A DNA stretch of 44,815 nt, from assembly GCF_027922165.1 (NCBI RefSeq), contig NZ_BSFD01000003.1:23903-68717 (forward strand), written 5' to 3'. The position numbers and the translations under genes were made by a program. Source of the DNA: Brevundimonas intermedia. Lineage in GTDB: Bacteria > Pseudomonadota > Alphaproteobacteria > Caulobacterales > Caulobacteraceae. Position 1 is the stretch's first letter, and each line of letters starts with the position of its first letter. Positions 10,059 to 18,085 of this stretch are shown here, in pieces. Below the pieces are notes generated by a model. The model was not told the DNA's origin. It ran no database searches and was given only the letters and a program-made list of their open reading frames with translations.

Positions 10059-10089
10059 GCGCGCAAACCCCGGCTGAGACAGGATTTCG

Positions 10090-10854
10090 TCAGGCAGGTT
10101 CCAGCGCCGACGACGCCCCGGAAATCGACCGGGGCCGCCCGGCTTCATCGACCGCCACCATGACGAATTCCGCCGCTGCAGACCGCCGCCGGTCGCCCGT
10201 CAGCAGGCCCTCGGCCCACAGTTCCACCTCTATAGTAATGGAGGAACGGCCGACCCGCGTCGCGCGCGACGCCAGCTCGATCATGTCGCCTTCTCTTATG
10301 GGAGAAGAAAAATCGATGCGGTTCGACGCCGCCATGACCATGACGGCCCTGGCCTTGCGTGTGGCGCAGACGAAGGCCGCCTTGCCCATCAGCTTCAGGG
10401 CGTCACCGCCGTAGAGGGTGCCGTAGTGATTGGTCCACGCCGGGAAGACCATCTCCACCGCCCGCAGCCAGGCATCGCGATTGGGCGTGTCGTCCTCCAA
10501 CGGCGGTAGGTCGCCCTGCCCTTCTTCTCGCGGTGCCACCATGTTGAAGACGCCCCGCGTGCACAGCCGCCGTTCGCCGCTCACCGGCGCCTCGGCCCAG
10601 AGCTCGACTTCGACGCCCATCGAAGTGCGACCAACACGGACGACCCGGCCCGTCGCCTCGACCATCTCGCCGATACGGGCGGGCGCAGCGAAGTCGATCC
10701 GTTCGCACCCAGCCGTGACGGTCGGCCGCCGCGCATGACGCGCGGCGGCCAGGAAGGCGACCTTGTCCAGGTGCGCCAGACCGATGCCCCCGAACAAGGT
10801 TCCGTGGTGATTGGCATCTCCGGGGAACACCATATCTATAAGTGTGACGCTCAC
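10090..10854 (-). CDS. Acyl-CoA thioesterase with two tandem hotdog domains
   Basis: The 254-aa product has two copies of the hotdog thioesterase motif: NHHGTLFGG at about 15-23 and NHYGTLYGG at about 141-149. Each is followed by the strand pattern RIDFAAPARIGEMVEATG or RIDFSSPIREGDMIELAS. The family hydrolyses acyl-CoA to free acid and CoA; a tandem fusion forms an intramolecular double hotdog. The start is a GTG at 10854, chosen because LIDMVFPGDANHHG is conserved from the first strand. An in-frame ATG at 10833 is the alternative. It lies 2 nt after metE, so it is probably co-transcribed and falls under the metE riboswitch. The substrate cannot be told. Confidence 0.85.
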   Translation of the reverse strand: MSVTLIDMVFPGDANHHGTLFGGIGLAHLDKVAFLAAARHARRPTVTAGCERIDFAAPARIGEMVEATGRVVRVGRTSMGVEVELWAEAPVSGERRLCTRGVFNMVAPREEGQGDLPPLEDDTPNRDAWLRAVEMVFPAWTNHYGTLYGGDALKLMGKAAFVCATRKARAVMVMAASNRIDFSSPIREGDMIELASRATRVGRSSITIEVELWAEGLLTGDRRRSAAAEFVMVAVDEAGRPRSISGASSALEPA

Positions 10855-10856
10855 GC

Positions 10857-13190
10857 CTACGCGACCTCGTGACGCGCGACCTTTGCGGCCGACACCATGT
10901 TAGCCAGCGCCGCCTCGGTTTCCGGCCAGGCGCGGGTCTTCAGGCCGCAGTCCGGGTTCACCCACAACCGATCCGCCGGCAGCTTGCCCGCCGCCGCCGT
11001 CAGCAGGGCCGACATCTCATCAACCGAAGGCACGCGCGGCGAGTGGATGTCATAGACGCCGGGCCCGATCTCGGCCGGATAGCGATAGTCGGAGAAGGCG
11101 TCGAGCAACTCCATCTTCGAGCGCGAGGTCTCGATGGAGATGACATCGGCGTCCATGGCCCCGATGGACTGGATGATGTCGTTGAACTCCGAGTAGCACA
11201 TGTGGGTGTGGATCTGGGTTTCGTCCCGAACACCCGAGGCCGTGATGCGGAAGCTCTCCACCGCCCACTCCAGATACGCCGCCCAGTCGGCGCGACGCAG
11301 CGGCAGGCCTTCGCGCAGGGCCGCCTCGTCGATCTGGATCACGGCGGCGCCGGCCGTCTCCAGATCCGTCACCTCGTCGCGGATGGCGAAGGCGATCTGG
11401 CGGCAGGTGGTGCTGCGCGGTTGGTCGTCACGCACGAAGGACCAGTTCAGGATCGTCACCGGGCCGGTCAACATCCCCTTCATCGGCCGCTCGGTCAGGC
11501 CTTGGGCGTAACGCCACCATTCGACCGTCATCGGCCTGGGCCTCGAGACGTCGCCGAAGATGATCGGCGGGCGGACGCAGCGCGAGCCATAGGATTGCAC
11601 CCAGGCCGCCTTGGTGAAGACGAAGCCCGACAGTTGCTCGCCGAAATACTGGACCATGTCGTTGCGCTCGAACTCGCCGTGGACCAGCACGTCCAGCCCT
11701 AGATCCTCCTGCCATTTCACCGTCCGCGCCGTTTCCTCGCGCAGGAACTGGGCATAGGCCGCATCGTCGATGACGCCCTTGCCGTGGTCGGCCCGCGCCT
11801 TGCGGACTTCGACCGTCTGCGGGAACGACCCAATGGTTGTGGTCGGATAGGCCGGCAGGTTCAGACGCCGCTGCTGAACCTGCCGGCGGATCTCGAAGCT
11901 GGAGGTCCGGCTCGCCAGGGCGGGGTCGGAGTCGGCCGCTCGAGCCTGCACCTTAGGATCATTGATGCGGAGCGAGGTGCGGCGCGAGGCGACGGAGGCG
12001 GTCGAGGCGTCCAGCGCCGTCTTCACCGCAGCGCGTCCTTCATTCAGCGCTCGCGCCAGGATCGCCAGCTCAGCCACCTTCTGCACGGCGAAGGCCAGCC
12101 AGTCCTTGATCTCCGGATCAAGCACGGTCTCTCGATCCAGATCGATGGGCGTGTGCAACAGAGAGCAGGAGGGGGCGATCACCACCTTGCGTCCTGCGGC
12201 GACCAGCGGTTCGACCTTGTCGAGCACGGCGTTCAGATCGGCCTTCCAGATGTTGCGGCCGTCGATGACGCCCAGTGACAGGACCTGGTCGGCTCGCGCC
12301 GCCGATGCGACCTGCGCCAACTGCTCCGGCGCGCGGATCAGGTCGATGTGAAGGCCGTGAACCGGCAGTCGCAGCGCCGTGTCCAGATTGTCGCCCAGCG
12401 CCCCGAAATAGGTCGTCAGCATCAGTTTGATCGGCGGCGTCACATCCGTCAGCACGCGGTAGGCGTGGTCATAGGCGGCCTTCGCCTCGTCGCTGAGATC
12501 CGTGACCAGGCAGGGTTCGTCCATCTGGACCCAGGTGGCGCCGGCGCGGGCCAATGAGCGCAGCACCTCGGCATAGACCGGCAGCAGGCGCGGCAGCAGG
12601 CTCAGCACGTCGAACGCGTCGCCCCGTGTCTTGCCCAGCAGCAGATAGCTGACCGGGCCCAGCAGCACCGGCCGGGTCTCGACCCCCTGGGCCTTCGCCT
12701 CCAGATACTCGTCCAGCGCCTTGGTCGAGCCCAGGCGGAACAGCTGGTCAGCCGTGAACTCGGGCGCGAGGTAATGGTAGTTGGTGTCGAACCATTTGGT
12801 CATCTCCATCGCCGGCGTCCCTTCGCCGCTTGCATGGACATGGCCGTGTGCGCAGACCTCGTCATCGCCGCGCGAGCCGCGGGCCATGGCGAAATAGGTG
12901 GCCAGATCGACCCGGTCCTCGCCCCAGCCGTAGGCGGCCGGCACGGCGCCGACCATCGCCGTCAGGTCCAGCACTTGATCATAAAGAGAGAAGTCGTTCG
13001 ACGGCACGATGTCGGCACCCAAGGCACGTTGGCGCGCCCAGGTCTGGCCGCGCAGGTCGGCGGCGGTGGACAGCAGAGCCTCTGCGTCGGTCTTTCCGGC
13101 CCAATAGGCCTCTAGCGCAGCCTTCAGCTCTCTCTTGGGGCCGATGCGGGGAAAGCCGAGGGTGGCGACCTGGACGGTGTGGCGGGTCAT
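10857..13190 (-). CDS. metE: Cobalamin-independent methionine synthase
   Basis: MetE transfers a methyl group from 5-methyltetrahydropteroyl-triglutamate to homocysteine in the cytosol, without B12. The 777-aa product has the N-terminal (beta-alpha)8 half beginning [20 protein letters not shown] and the catalytic C-terminal half. All zinc ligands are visible: His and Cys in [10 protein letters not shown], Glu in SIETSRS, and Cys in [10 protein letters not shown]. The start ATG at 13190 is chosen because the protein then begins as in the family. There is no good Shine-Dalgarno; instead a 9-bp hairpin ends 6 nt upstream. A cobalamin riboswitch lies about 120 nt upstream, consistent with shut-off when B12 allows MetH to work. 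Confidence 0.97.
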   Translation of the reverse strand: MTRHTVQVATLGFPRIGPKRELKAALEAYWAGKTDAEALLSTAADLRGQTWARQRALGADIVPSNDFSLYDQVLDLTAMVGAVPAAYGWGEDRVDLATYFAMARGSRGDDEVCAHGHVHASGEGTPAMEMTKWFDTNYHYLAPEFTADQLFRLGSTKALDEYLEAKAQGVETRPVLLGPVSYLLLGKTRGDAFDVLSLLPRLLPVYAEVLRSLARAGATWVQMDEPCLVTDLSDEAKAAYDHAYRVLTDVTPPIKLMLTTYFGALGDNLDTALRLPVHGLHIDLIRAPEQLAQVASAARADQVLSLGVIDGRNIWKADLNAVLDKVEPLVAAGRKVVIAPSCSLLHTPIDLDRETVLDPEIKDWLAFAVQKVAELAILARALNEGRAAVKTALDASTASVASRRTSLRINDPKVQARAADSDPALASRTSSFEIRRQVQQRRLNLPAYPTTTIGSFPQTVEVRKARADHGKGVIDDAAYAQFLREETARTVKWQEDLGLDVLVHGEFERNDMVQYFGEQLSGFVFTKAAWVQSYGSRCVRPPIIFGDVSRPRPMTVEWWRYAQGLTERPMKGMLTGPVTILNWSFVRDDQPRSTTCRQIAFAIRDEVTDLETAGAAVIQIDEAALREGLPLRRADWAAYLEWAVESFRITASGVRDETQIHTHMCYSEFNDIIQSIGAMDADVISIETSRSKMELLDAFSDYRYPAEIGPGVYDIHSPRVPSVDEMSALLTAAAGKLPADRLWVNPDCGLKTRAWPETEAALANMVSAAKVARHEVA

Positions 13191-13196
13191 GACGTT

Positions 13197-13223
13197 CGAA
13201 ACCTGTGTTGTGGCCAGGTTTCG
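13197..13223 (-). promoter_or_regulatory. Hairpin next to the metE start codon
   Basis: On the minus strand CGAAACCTG (13223-13215) pairs perfectly over 9 bp with CAGGTTTCG (13205-13197) around a 9-nt loop. The stem ends 6 nt before the metE ATG and contains the only AGG-like sequence there. It could sequester the ribosome-binding region and act as the riboswitch's expression platform, or work independently. Confidence 0.5.
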
Positions 13224-13311
13224 GACAGGGTCGCGCGGACGCCGACGCGGACGTGGAGGTCCGGCGGCGCGCATGCGGCCTGACCGGGCACCCCGCCGGA
13301 GGACGTTATCT

Positions 13312-13482
13312 GTCGGGGCAGGTCTCCTGGCTCACGGGTCGACGCCTCGGGTCCGGCCTTCCCGGCGCGAACGCCAGTGACACGAGATGGACCCACGACT
13401 CGCCGCTTACAGTTGCGGGGGCAGCGCCGGTTTCACACCGGCTTCCCTCTTAGCTCCACGCACCGAAAGACACGGGGAGACC
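13312..13482 (-). promoter_or_regulatory. Cobalamin (B12) riboswitch upstream of metE
   Basis: Read on the minus strand, the hallmark AAGGGAAGCCGGTGTGAAAC is followed by CCGGCGCTGCCCCCGCAACT and GTAAGCGG, the conserved core of this class. Further 3' come the B12-box region GTCACTGGCG, a GGGAAGG helix, and the closing GAGCCAGGAGACCTGCC. The 5' edge (GGTGCGTGGAGC) is placed by inspection, so ends are accurate to about 10 nt. This class binds adenosyl- or methylcobalamin and lowers downstream expression. Its placement before the B12-independent synthase is the expected logic. Confidence 0.95.
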
Positions 13483-13523
13483 ACGACGCCTCAGAATGGT
13501 CTCACAATCGCTCGGCCGTCAAG

Positions 13524-13552
13524 ACATATAAGGATATGCTTATGTGATTATA
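13524..13552 (-). promoter_or_regulatory. Candidate metE promoter -10 with an overlapping inverted repeat
   Basis: On the minus strand TATAAT (13552-13547) is a perfect -10 box; the matching -35 region is weak. Immediately downstream, over the expected start of transcription, lies ACATATAAGGATATGCTTAT (13524-13543 on the plus strand). It is an imperfect inverted repeat with ATAAG and CTTAT arms and a 6-nt centre. A repressor bound there would block metE. Methionine genes in proteobacteria are often controlled by ArsR-family or MetR-type regulators, but which protein binds here is unknown. The rest of the gap to 13751 holds the promoter side of the next gene and no reading frame I support. Confidence 0.45.
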
Positions 13553-13751
13553 CGATTGACCGATCTTAACCGTTTGCCCTGAGATTTGCTCACCCCTGAC
13601 ACATTGCAGCCACAAGGCGTGGCGGATGGGCCACATGGCAGTTTCAAGACACTTATATAACGGCGATTTAATGCTCAGCTTGGTCCGCGCCTGATAGCAG
13701 CCGCCCTCCCCGGACCCCCATCCGGGTCGAGACTGCTAAGGACAAAAGAAA

Positions 13752-14504
13752 ATGAAGACGATCCTCCTCGCCACGGCCGCCGCCGCCCTGTTCGCCGCCC
13801 CGGCCTTCGCCCAAGACGCCATCGGCTCGGTCGGCGTGACCTACTCCAACCCTTCGATCGAAGTCGCAGGCAATGACGTCGACGCCGACGTCTGGACCGT
13901 GGACGGCACGGTCGCCTTGCCGGCCGCCGACTGGACCGTGACCCTGAACGGCGCCATCGACTACACCAAGGCCTTCGGTGAAGAAGACGTCACCGGCGTC
14001 GCCGCCGCTCACCTGACCAAGATGTGGACCTCCGACGTCCGCGCCGGCGCCTTCGTCGCCGCCAACGACATCGGTTCGGGCAACGATCCCGTCTGGACCG
14101 TGGGCGCCGAAGCCCAGAAGTACCTGTCGAACGCGACCCTGACCGGCCTGGTCGCCTACACCACGGCTGACGACGTCGACGCGGACATCTGGACCGTCGG
14201 CGGCGACGCCGCCTTCTACGTCATGCCGAACCTGCGCCTGAACGCGGGCGTCAGCTACAACAACGTCGACTTCGACGGCGGCGACGTGGACGCCTGGACC
14301 TACGGCGTGGGCGCAGAGTACGAAATCGAGAACACCCCGTTCTCGGTCGGCGCCGCCTACACCCGCGCCGACGTCGATTCCATCGACGTCGACACCTGGT
14401 CGCTCGGCCTGCGCTACAGCTTCGGCGGCGGTCTGCAAGCGCGTGACCGCGCCGGCGCCGGCCTGGGCGTCTCGTCGATCACGAGCGTTCTGGGCGCCTT
14501 CTAA
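13752..14504 (+). CDS. Outer-membrane beta-barrel protein
   Basis: The 250-aa product begins with a clear Sec signal peptide (MKTILLATAAAALFAAPAFA, cut before QD). The mature part is made of alternating amphipathic strands with aromatic residues and ends in Phe, typical of barrels inserted by the BAM complex. A motif of the type D-V-D-x-D-x-W-T/S recurs four times (DVDADVWTV about 43-51, DVDADIWTV about 139-147, then DVDAWTYGV and DVDTWSLGL), about every 30-90 residues. Several copies match acidic turns. The start is supported by AAGGA 8 nt upstream. A strong terminator follows at once. Codon use is highly biased to GCC/GAC/ACC, suggesting high expression. Whether it is a porin or a structural protein cannot be told. 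Confidence 0.8.
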   Translation: MKTILLATAAAALFAAPAFAQDAIGSVGVTYSNPSIEVAGNDVDADVWTVDGTVALPAADWTVTLNGAIDYTKAFGEEDVTGVAAAHLTKMWTSDVRAGAFVAANDIGSGNDPVWTVGAEAQKYLSNATLTGLVAYTTADDVDADIWTVGGDAAFYVMPNLRLNAGVSYNNVDFDGGDVDAWTYGVGAEYEIENTPFSVGAAYTRADVDSIDVDTWSLGLRYSFGGGLQARDRAGAGLGVSSITSVLGAF

Positions 14505-14531
14505 GCCCTTCAGGTTTTCCTGAAAGCAGAG

Positions 14532-14566
14532 GCCCCGGCGGAGCGATCCGCCGGGGCTTTTTCTTT
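14532..14566 (+). terminator. Intrinsic terminator of the outer-membrane protein gene
   Basis: A perfect 10-bp stem GCCCCGGCGG / CCGCCGGGGC encloses a 6-nt loop (14532-14557) and is followed by TTTTTCTTT. It begins 28 nt after the stop codon. Confidence 0.93.
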
Positions 14567-14575
14567 GCTGTAGAA

Positions 14576-14615
14576 ACGAAAAAGGCCCCCGGGGTTCCAC
14601 AAACCGGGGGCCTTT
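14576..14615 (-). terminator. Intrinsic terminator of the GIN-domain gene
   Basis: A perfect 12-bp stem AAAGGCCCCCGG / CCGGGGGCCTTT (14581-14592 and 14604-14615) encloses 11 nt. On the minus strand it is followed by a run of five T, so it suits the gene ending at 14640. It may work in both directions. It lies back to back with the previous terminator. Confidence 0.85.
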
Positions 14616-14639
14616 CCTCTCGCGGCGGAGAGCCGGGTC

Positions 14640-15530
14640 TTAGCGCCCGATATGAACCGTTCCGGATCCGACGATGGAACGGGATACTGCGCCGGTCGCG
14701 GCGGCGACGCGGACATCGCCGGATCCCGCGATGGCGACGCTGAGGTCTCGGGTGGTGCCACCGAAACGGACGTCGCCGGATCCGCCGATAGCTACGGACA
14801 GCTTGTCCATTCGGCCCTGTCGGATGTTGACGCCTCCGGAACCGCCGATGGAGACGTCGCCACGACCGTTGGCGCTGGCGACTTCGACGCTGCCGGAACC
14901 GCCTACGGCTGTCTCAAGATTTCCGGTCGCGCCTGCCGAGATCGAGCCCGATCCACCGACGTTGGCTTCCAGCGACCTGGATGTGCCGGCGCGAACCGAC
15001 CCTGACCCGCCGACGCTCAGTTCGAGCGGACCGTCCACATTGGCGACAGTCCAGGTCCCGCATCCGCCGCTGTCGAGTTCAACGGAGCGCGCGCCGCGAC
15101 CCACGGCGCCGAAGACGGCGCCGCCGGCGCTGACGTCCACATTCCGCGGGGTCCGCACCACGATCAGAGGCGCATCCTCCAGACGGATGCGACCCAGATC
15201 CCGCACCTCGACCGTGGCGCCCTGACCGGGCTGGGCGGCATCGGCGCGACCGGAGTTGCAGTTGCGTATGCCGTCGCTTCGCCCCCAGAGGCCGTTGCGG
15301 CGAAGCCCGCCGTCGATCTCGACGTCGCGGCCGTTGCGGCGCACCTGGATGGCGGGCAGGCGCGAACGCCCCTGCGTCACCTCGACGCCGATGTCCTGAC
15401 GATCCTCGACGATGACGATCACGCGCGCCACGGCGTTGCGGATCTCGACCTCGCCGGCGGAGGCGGGCGCGGCGGCCGCCAATCCGAGAAATGCGGAGAC
15501 TCCGGCGGCGGCGATCAATGCGGTCTTCAT
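14640..15530 (-). CDS. Secreted GIN-domain (adhesin-head-like, DUF2807) protein
   Basis: The 296-aa product has a Sec signal peptide (MKTALIAAAGVSAFLGLAAA...PASA, cut near residue 25). The C-terminal half, from about residue 165, is a regular run of turns with the unit V-G-G-S-G-S/D-V repeated about every 16-19 residues. This is the pattern of the GIN / putative auto-transporter adhesin head family, a right-handed beta-helix. Each turn carries a Gly-Ser-Gly corner. Two cysteines (in IRNCNSG and SGGCGTW) may pair. It is probably periplasmic or surface-exposed; its role is unknown. A terminator follows. Upstream, the cupin gene ends 72 nt away on the same strand, behind its own hairpin. Confidence 0.8.
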   Translation of the reverse strand: MKTALIAAAGVSAFLGLAAAAPASAGEVEIRNAVARVIVIVEDRQDIGVEVTQGRSRLPAIQVRRNGRDVEIDGGLRRNGLWGRSDGIRNCNSGRADAAQPGQGATVEVRDLGRIRLEDAPLIVVRTPRNVDVSAGGAVFGAVGRGARSVELDSGGCGTWTVANVDGPLELSVGGSGSVRAGTSRSLEANVGGSGSISAGATGNLETAVGGSGSVEVASANGRGDVSIGGSGGVNIRQGRMDKLSVAIGGSGDVRFGGTTRDLSVAIAGSGDVRVAAATGAVSRSIVGSGTVHIGR

Positions 15531-15591
15531 GTGCGGCCTTCCCTTTCCCGATTACGAGAGGAAGGTGCGCGCCCGGCCGCCACGAGTCATT

Positions 15592-15619
15592 TTAACTCGA
15601 GGTCATGAACTCGAATTAA
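15592..15619 (-). terminator. Hairpin at the end of the cupin gene
   Basis: On the minus strand TTAATTCGAG and CTCGAGTTAA pair over 10 bp, allowing one G-U pair, around an 8-nt loop that contains the cupin stop codon. AAAAT follows. It is AT-rich at the base, so it is a weak terminator or an mRNA 3' end rather than a strong one. Confidence 0.45.
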
Positions 15620-16529
15620 CAGGGCCGTCCAGCGCGCCCGCGCCGTCCGCGACGCCGAGCCGAGGTTCGAAATCGCGTTCGAACCTCGCGATCCGGCTTT
15701 TCATCGCGCCAGCCCGCTTCAGCGCCAGGGACGCCGCCCAGCGGGCCGCCAGTTCCGGGTTGGTCATGCGGTCAGTGAAGCGCGGCCGCCCGCCCAGGCT
15801 GCGGAGCACCGCATTGGTGAACAGGGCCCCGTTGCGGAAGCGCGAAGGCCAGGTCTGGAAGTCCATCGACAGGCTGACGCAGAACCGGTCGAGGTTCTCG
15901 ACCCGGTGCGGGGCGTACAGCGGCCAGGTCAGGGCGCAGCCCGGCTCAAGATCCATCACCTGAGCGTCGTTCTCGAACGCCAGCCTATAGGGCAGTTCCT
16001 CGGTCGTCTGACGCGCCACGACCTGTTCCATATTGCGCTCGGGCAGATGCCCCTCGTCGCCCGGATAGACGAACAGCCGCTTGCGACCGCGCAGATGGAA
16101 CAGCACCACGCCGGCGGCGTCGAAATGATAGGGCACCCGCGCCTTGGGTGACGACAGGATCAACTGGCCCGCATTGCGGACGGCGCGCATACCGGGATAG
16201 GTCGCCTGGATCGCGCGGAAATCCTTCATCGCGGCCCGCCACAGCTCGGGCCAGCCGGTCTCGACGCCGCGCAGATTCACCCACAGACGGCCTTGCTTGA
16301 TCGCCTCCAGCAATTTCTCGCCCGACAGACCGCCGCGCGTACCGGTCCGCAAGGACACCTGGCCCGCGTCGTCGTAGTCGTACAGGTTGATGTCGAACAG
16401 TTCGGCCGGGTAGCGATCCAGCACGGCGGCCAGAGCCGCATCCTCAGCGAAGCCCTGATCGACCAGGCTGTGCGGATGGATCTGGGCCTCCGCGACGGGA
16501 CCGGGATAGCGGGTGCGGCGGTCGCTCAT
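15603..16529 (-). CDS. Cupin-like (JmjC-type) Fe(II)/2-oxoglutarate oxygenase homologue
   Basis: The 308-aa product contains the facial-triad pattern H135-F-D137 ... H208 (PYHFDAAGVVLFHLRGRKRL, then YAPHRVEN). This is the arrangement of cupin-like JmjC oxygenases, which hydroxylate amino-acid side chains of peptides, proteins or small metabolites. RK and WP pairs after the HxD also fit. The start ATG 16529 is used because upstream sequence in the same frame is non-conserved and belongs to the neighbour. It lies only 8 nt after the acyltransferase gene, so the two are almost certainly one operon. No secretion signal is seen. The substrate is unknown. Confidence 0.75.
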   Translation of the reverse strand: MSDRRTRYPGPVAEAQIHPHSLVDQGFAEDAALAAVLDRYPAELFDINLYDYDDAGQVSLRTGTRGGLSGEKLLEAIKQGRLWVNLRGVETGWPELWRAAMKDFRAIQATYPGMRAVRNAGQLILSSPKARVPYHFDAAGVVLFHLRGRKRLFVYPGDEGHLPERNMEQVVARQTTEELPYRLAFENDAQVMDLEPGCALTWPLYAPHRVENLDRFCVSLSMDFQTWPSRFRNGALFTNAVLRSLGGRPRFTDRMTNPELAARWAASLALKRAGAMKSRIARFERDFEPRLGVADGAGALDGPVNSSS

Positions 16530-16537
16530 GTTCAATC

Positions 16538-17710
16538 CTAGACGTGAGCGACGCGCGCCGGCGTCCTCTTGCGGGCGGCGGCCTTGTGAACGGCCGAGCG
16601 AACGGCGACGGCCGCGCCGCGCAGACGCCCGACCGACGAGGCCTCGCAGGCTTCGATGGTGGACCATCGGCGGCGCAGCGACGCGCGCAAGGCCTCGCCG
16701 CGCGTCCCGGTCCGATCCAGCACGCCGACGGCCGCGTCGCCCAGAACCTGGGCGAGGCCCGGCCGCATCACCACCGCCTCGCGCACCGTCTGACGGGCGT
16801 TGACGAAATACTTCTTGTAGCTCTCGCCTTCGAAACCGAAGTCGAACACGCGGAATCCGTCGGCCGCCGCCAGCCGCATCGTGTCCATGCTCAGCAAAAT
16901 CCCCGGCGAGCAGCGCGACAGGCTGGGCTCGTAGACCGGGAACCAGAAATGATGGTGACCACCGGCGTGAAGAGAGAACTCGACCGCCACCAGTTTTTCG
17001 CCCGCATACATGGCCGCCATCGACGCGCCGAAATCAGGCGCCGGCGTCTCCATCAGGGCGTGGAGCAGATCGCGGGTCCAGCCACAGGCGAAGATGTCGT
17101 GCAGCCCCGAGCGGCGGTACTGCGCCGCCTTCAGGTCGATCAAATGATCCAGCAGGGCCGGATCCCGCAGGCCGTGTTCGACTCGCACCGGACCCAGTTC
17201 GTTCTCCAGGCTGCGCCGCGCCCGCTCCTTGTCCTTGAAGTATTTGCCGAAGGTCGAGCGGCGCTCGGCGTACCAAGCGTCGAAGCCCGAGTCCGGCATC
17301 ACGACCTGCACAGTCTCGCGCGCCTGCCCCGTCTCGCCGGCGCCGATCCAGCCCGGCACGTTCAGCCGGCGCGCCTTGAGCAGATGCGCCACCTCTTCCA
17401 GGGTGATGATCTCGTCCTCGGCGGCGATCACGCCGTGATAGTCGTTCATCGGCGCGCCCAACGGCTGCACCGATCCGCCGCGCTTCTGGAACGGAAAGAA
17501 CCCGACAATCCGCCCACCGCGCCGAAACACCGCCACGGCGGCGCCGGGACAGACGCGCGCGGCGATATCCGTATAGTCCCACCGGAAATAGGGGCTTTGC
17601 AGCGACGGATTGGTCGTCGTCCAGTCGCGCCACAGAGCGATCGCGGCGGCGTCCGTCGCCTCCGCCTTGATGATCTCGACCTGTAGCGTTTCGGGCATGC
17701 GCATCCTCAT
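16538..17710 (-). CDS. FemAB/CelD-like GNAT acyltransferase
   Basis: The 390-aa product fits the CelD/BcsL-FemAB acetyltransferase group: an N-terminal half with WRDW, FRWDYTD and FFPFQKRGG, and a catalytic half with AAMYAGEKLVAVEFSLHAGG and FDFGFEGESYKKYFVNARQT, which resembles the FDFG / KxxF signatures of this group. Members transfer acyl or aminoacyl groups to polysaccharides, peptidoglycan or lipids. The start is taken at ATG 17710, with AGGG 5 nt upstream; ATG 17704 and 17698 are alternatives. A long in-frame extension upstream to 18094 overlaps a real small gene and is rejected. It is paired with the cupin-like oxygenase downstream. Confidence 0.75.
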   Translation of the reverse strand: MRMRMPETLQVEIIKAEATDAAAIALWRDWTTTNPSLQSPYFRWDYTDIAARVCPGAAVAVFRRGGRIVGFFPFQKRGGSVQPLGAPMNDYHGVIAAEDEIITLEEVAHLLKARRLNVPGWIGAGETGQARETVQVVMPDSGFDAWYAERRSTFGKYFKDKERARRSLENELGPVRVEHGLRDPALLDHLIDLKAAQYRRSGLHDIFACGWTRDLLHALMETPAPDFGASMAAMYAGEKLVAVEFSLHAGGHHHFWFPVYEPSLSRCSPGILLSMDTMRLAAADGFRVFDFGFEGESYKKYFVNARQTVREAVVMRPGLAQVLGDAAVGVLDRTGTRGEALRASLRRRWSTIEACEASSVGRLRGAAVAVRSAVHKAAARKRTPARVAHV

Positions 17711-17876
17711 AGAGCCCTGTCGAGCAAGGCCCGGTCCAGACGCGATCCTGCACCCTGTCCCGTTGCGGTACGGTTCATCGGAATGGTGAACGGTCGTTAG
17801 GTCGGGTTCGCGGGAGCCCCGACGCTTCGGGCGCGTTGCCTGATGGCGGAGACCTGATCCGCCTGGAGAAACGCCC

Positions 17877-18038
17877 ATGACCGACGCCCGGCCCGACGAT
17901 CGCAAGGTCGAAAACGAAAACCTGCGCCCCGACCGGGACGGCGAGCCGCCGCGCCCCGCTACCGAGCCCAAGGGGTCGGAAGGCTCCAGCAACTCTGGCG
18001 AAACCGCCACCGACCCTGCGACCGGCGAAGAGAACTGA
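17877..18038 (+). CDS. Small hydrophilic, disordered hypothetical protein
   Basis: A 53-aa reading frame starts at ATG 17877 with GGAG 8 nt upstream. It has no hydrophobic segment and is rich in Glu, Asp, Pro, Thr and Ser. The sequence looks disordered from end to end, with charged N-terminus MTDARPDDRKVENENLRPDR. It lies between the divergent acyltransferase gene and the L,D-transpeptidase. I do not recognise the family; codon use with G/C in third positions supports coding. Confidence 0.5.
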   Translation: MTDARPDDRKVENENLRPDRDGEPPRPATEPKGSEGSSNSGETATDPATGEEN

Positions 18039-18085
18039 GGTTCCACTCGCCCTCGCCTGCCCTTGTCGCTACCGAAAGCTGCTGA

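Noticed and set aside
9846..10148. Small gene between rpsJ and the thioesterase
   Set aside because: The product is Arg/Pro/Gly-rich without a start signal and overlaps the thioesterase end.
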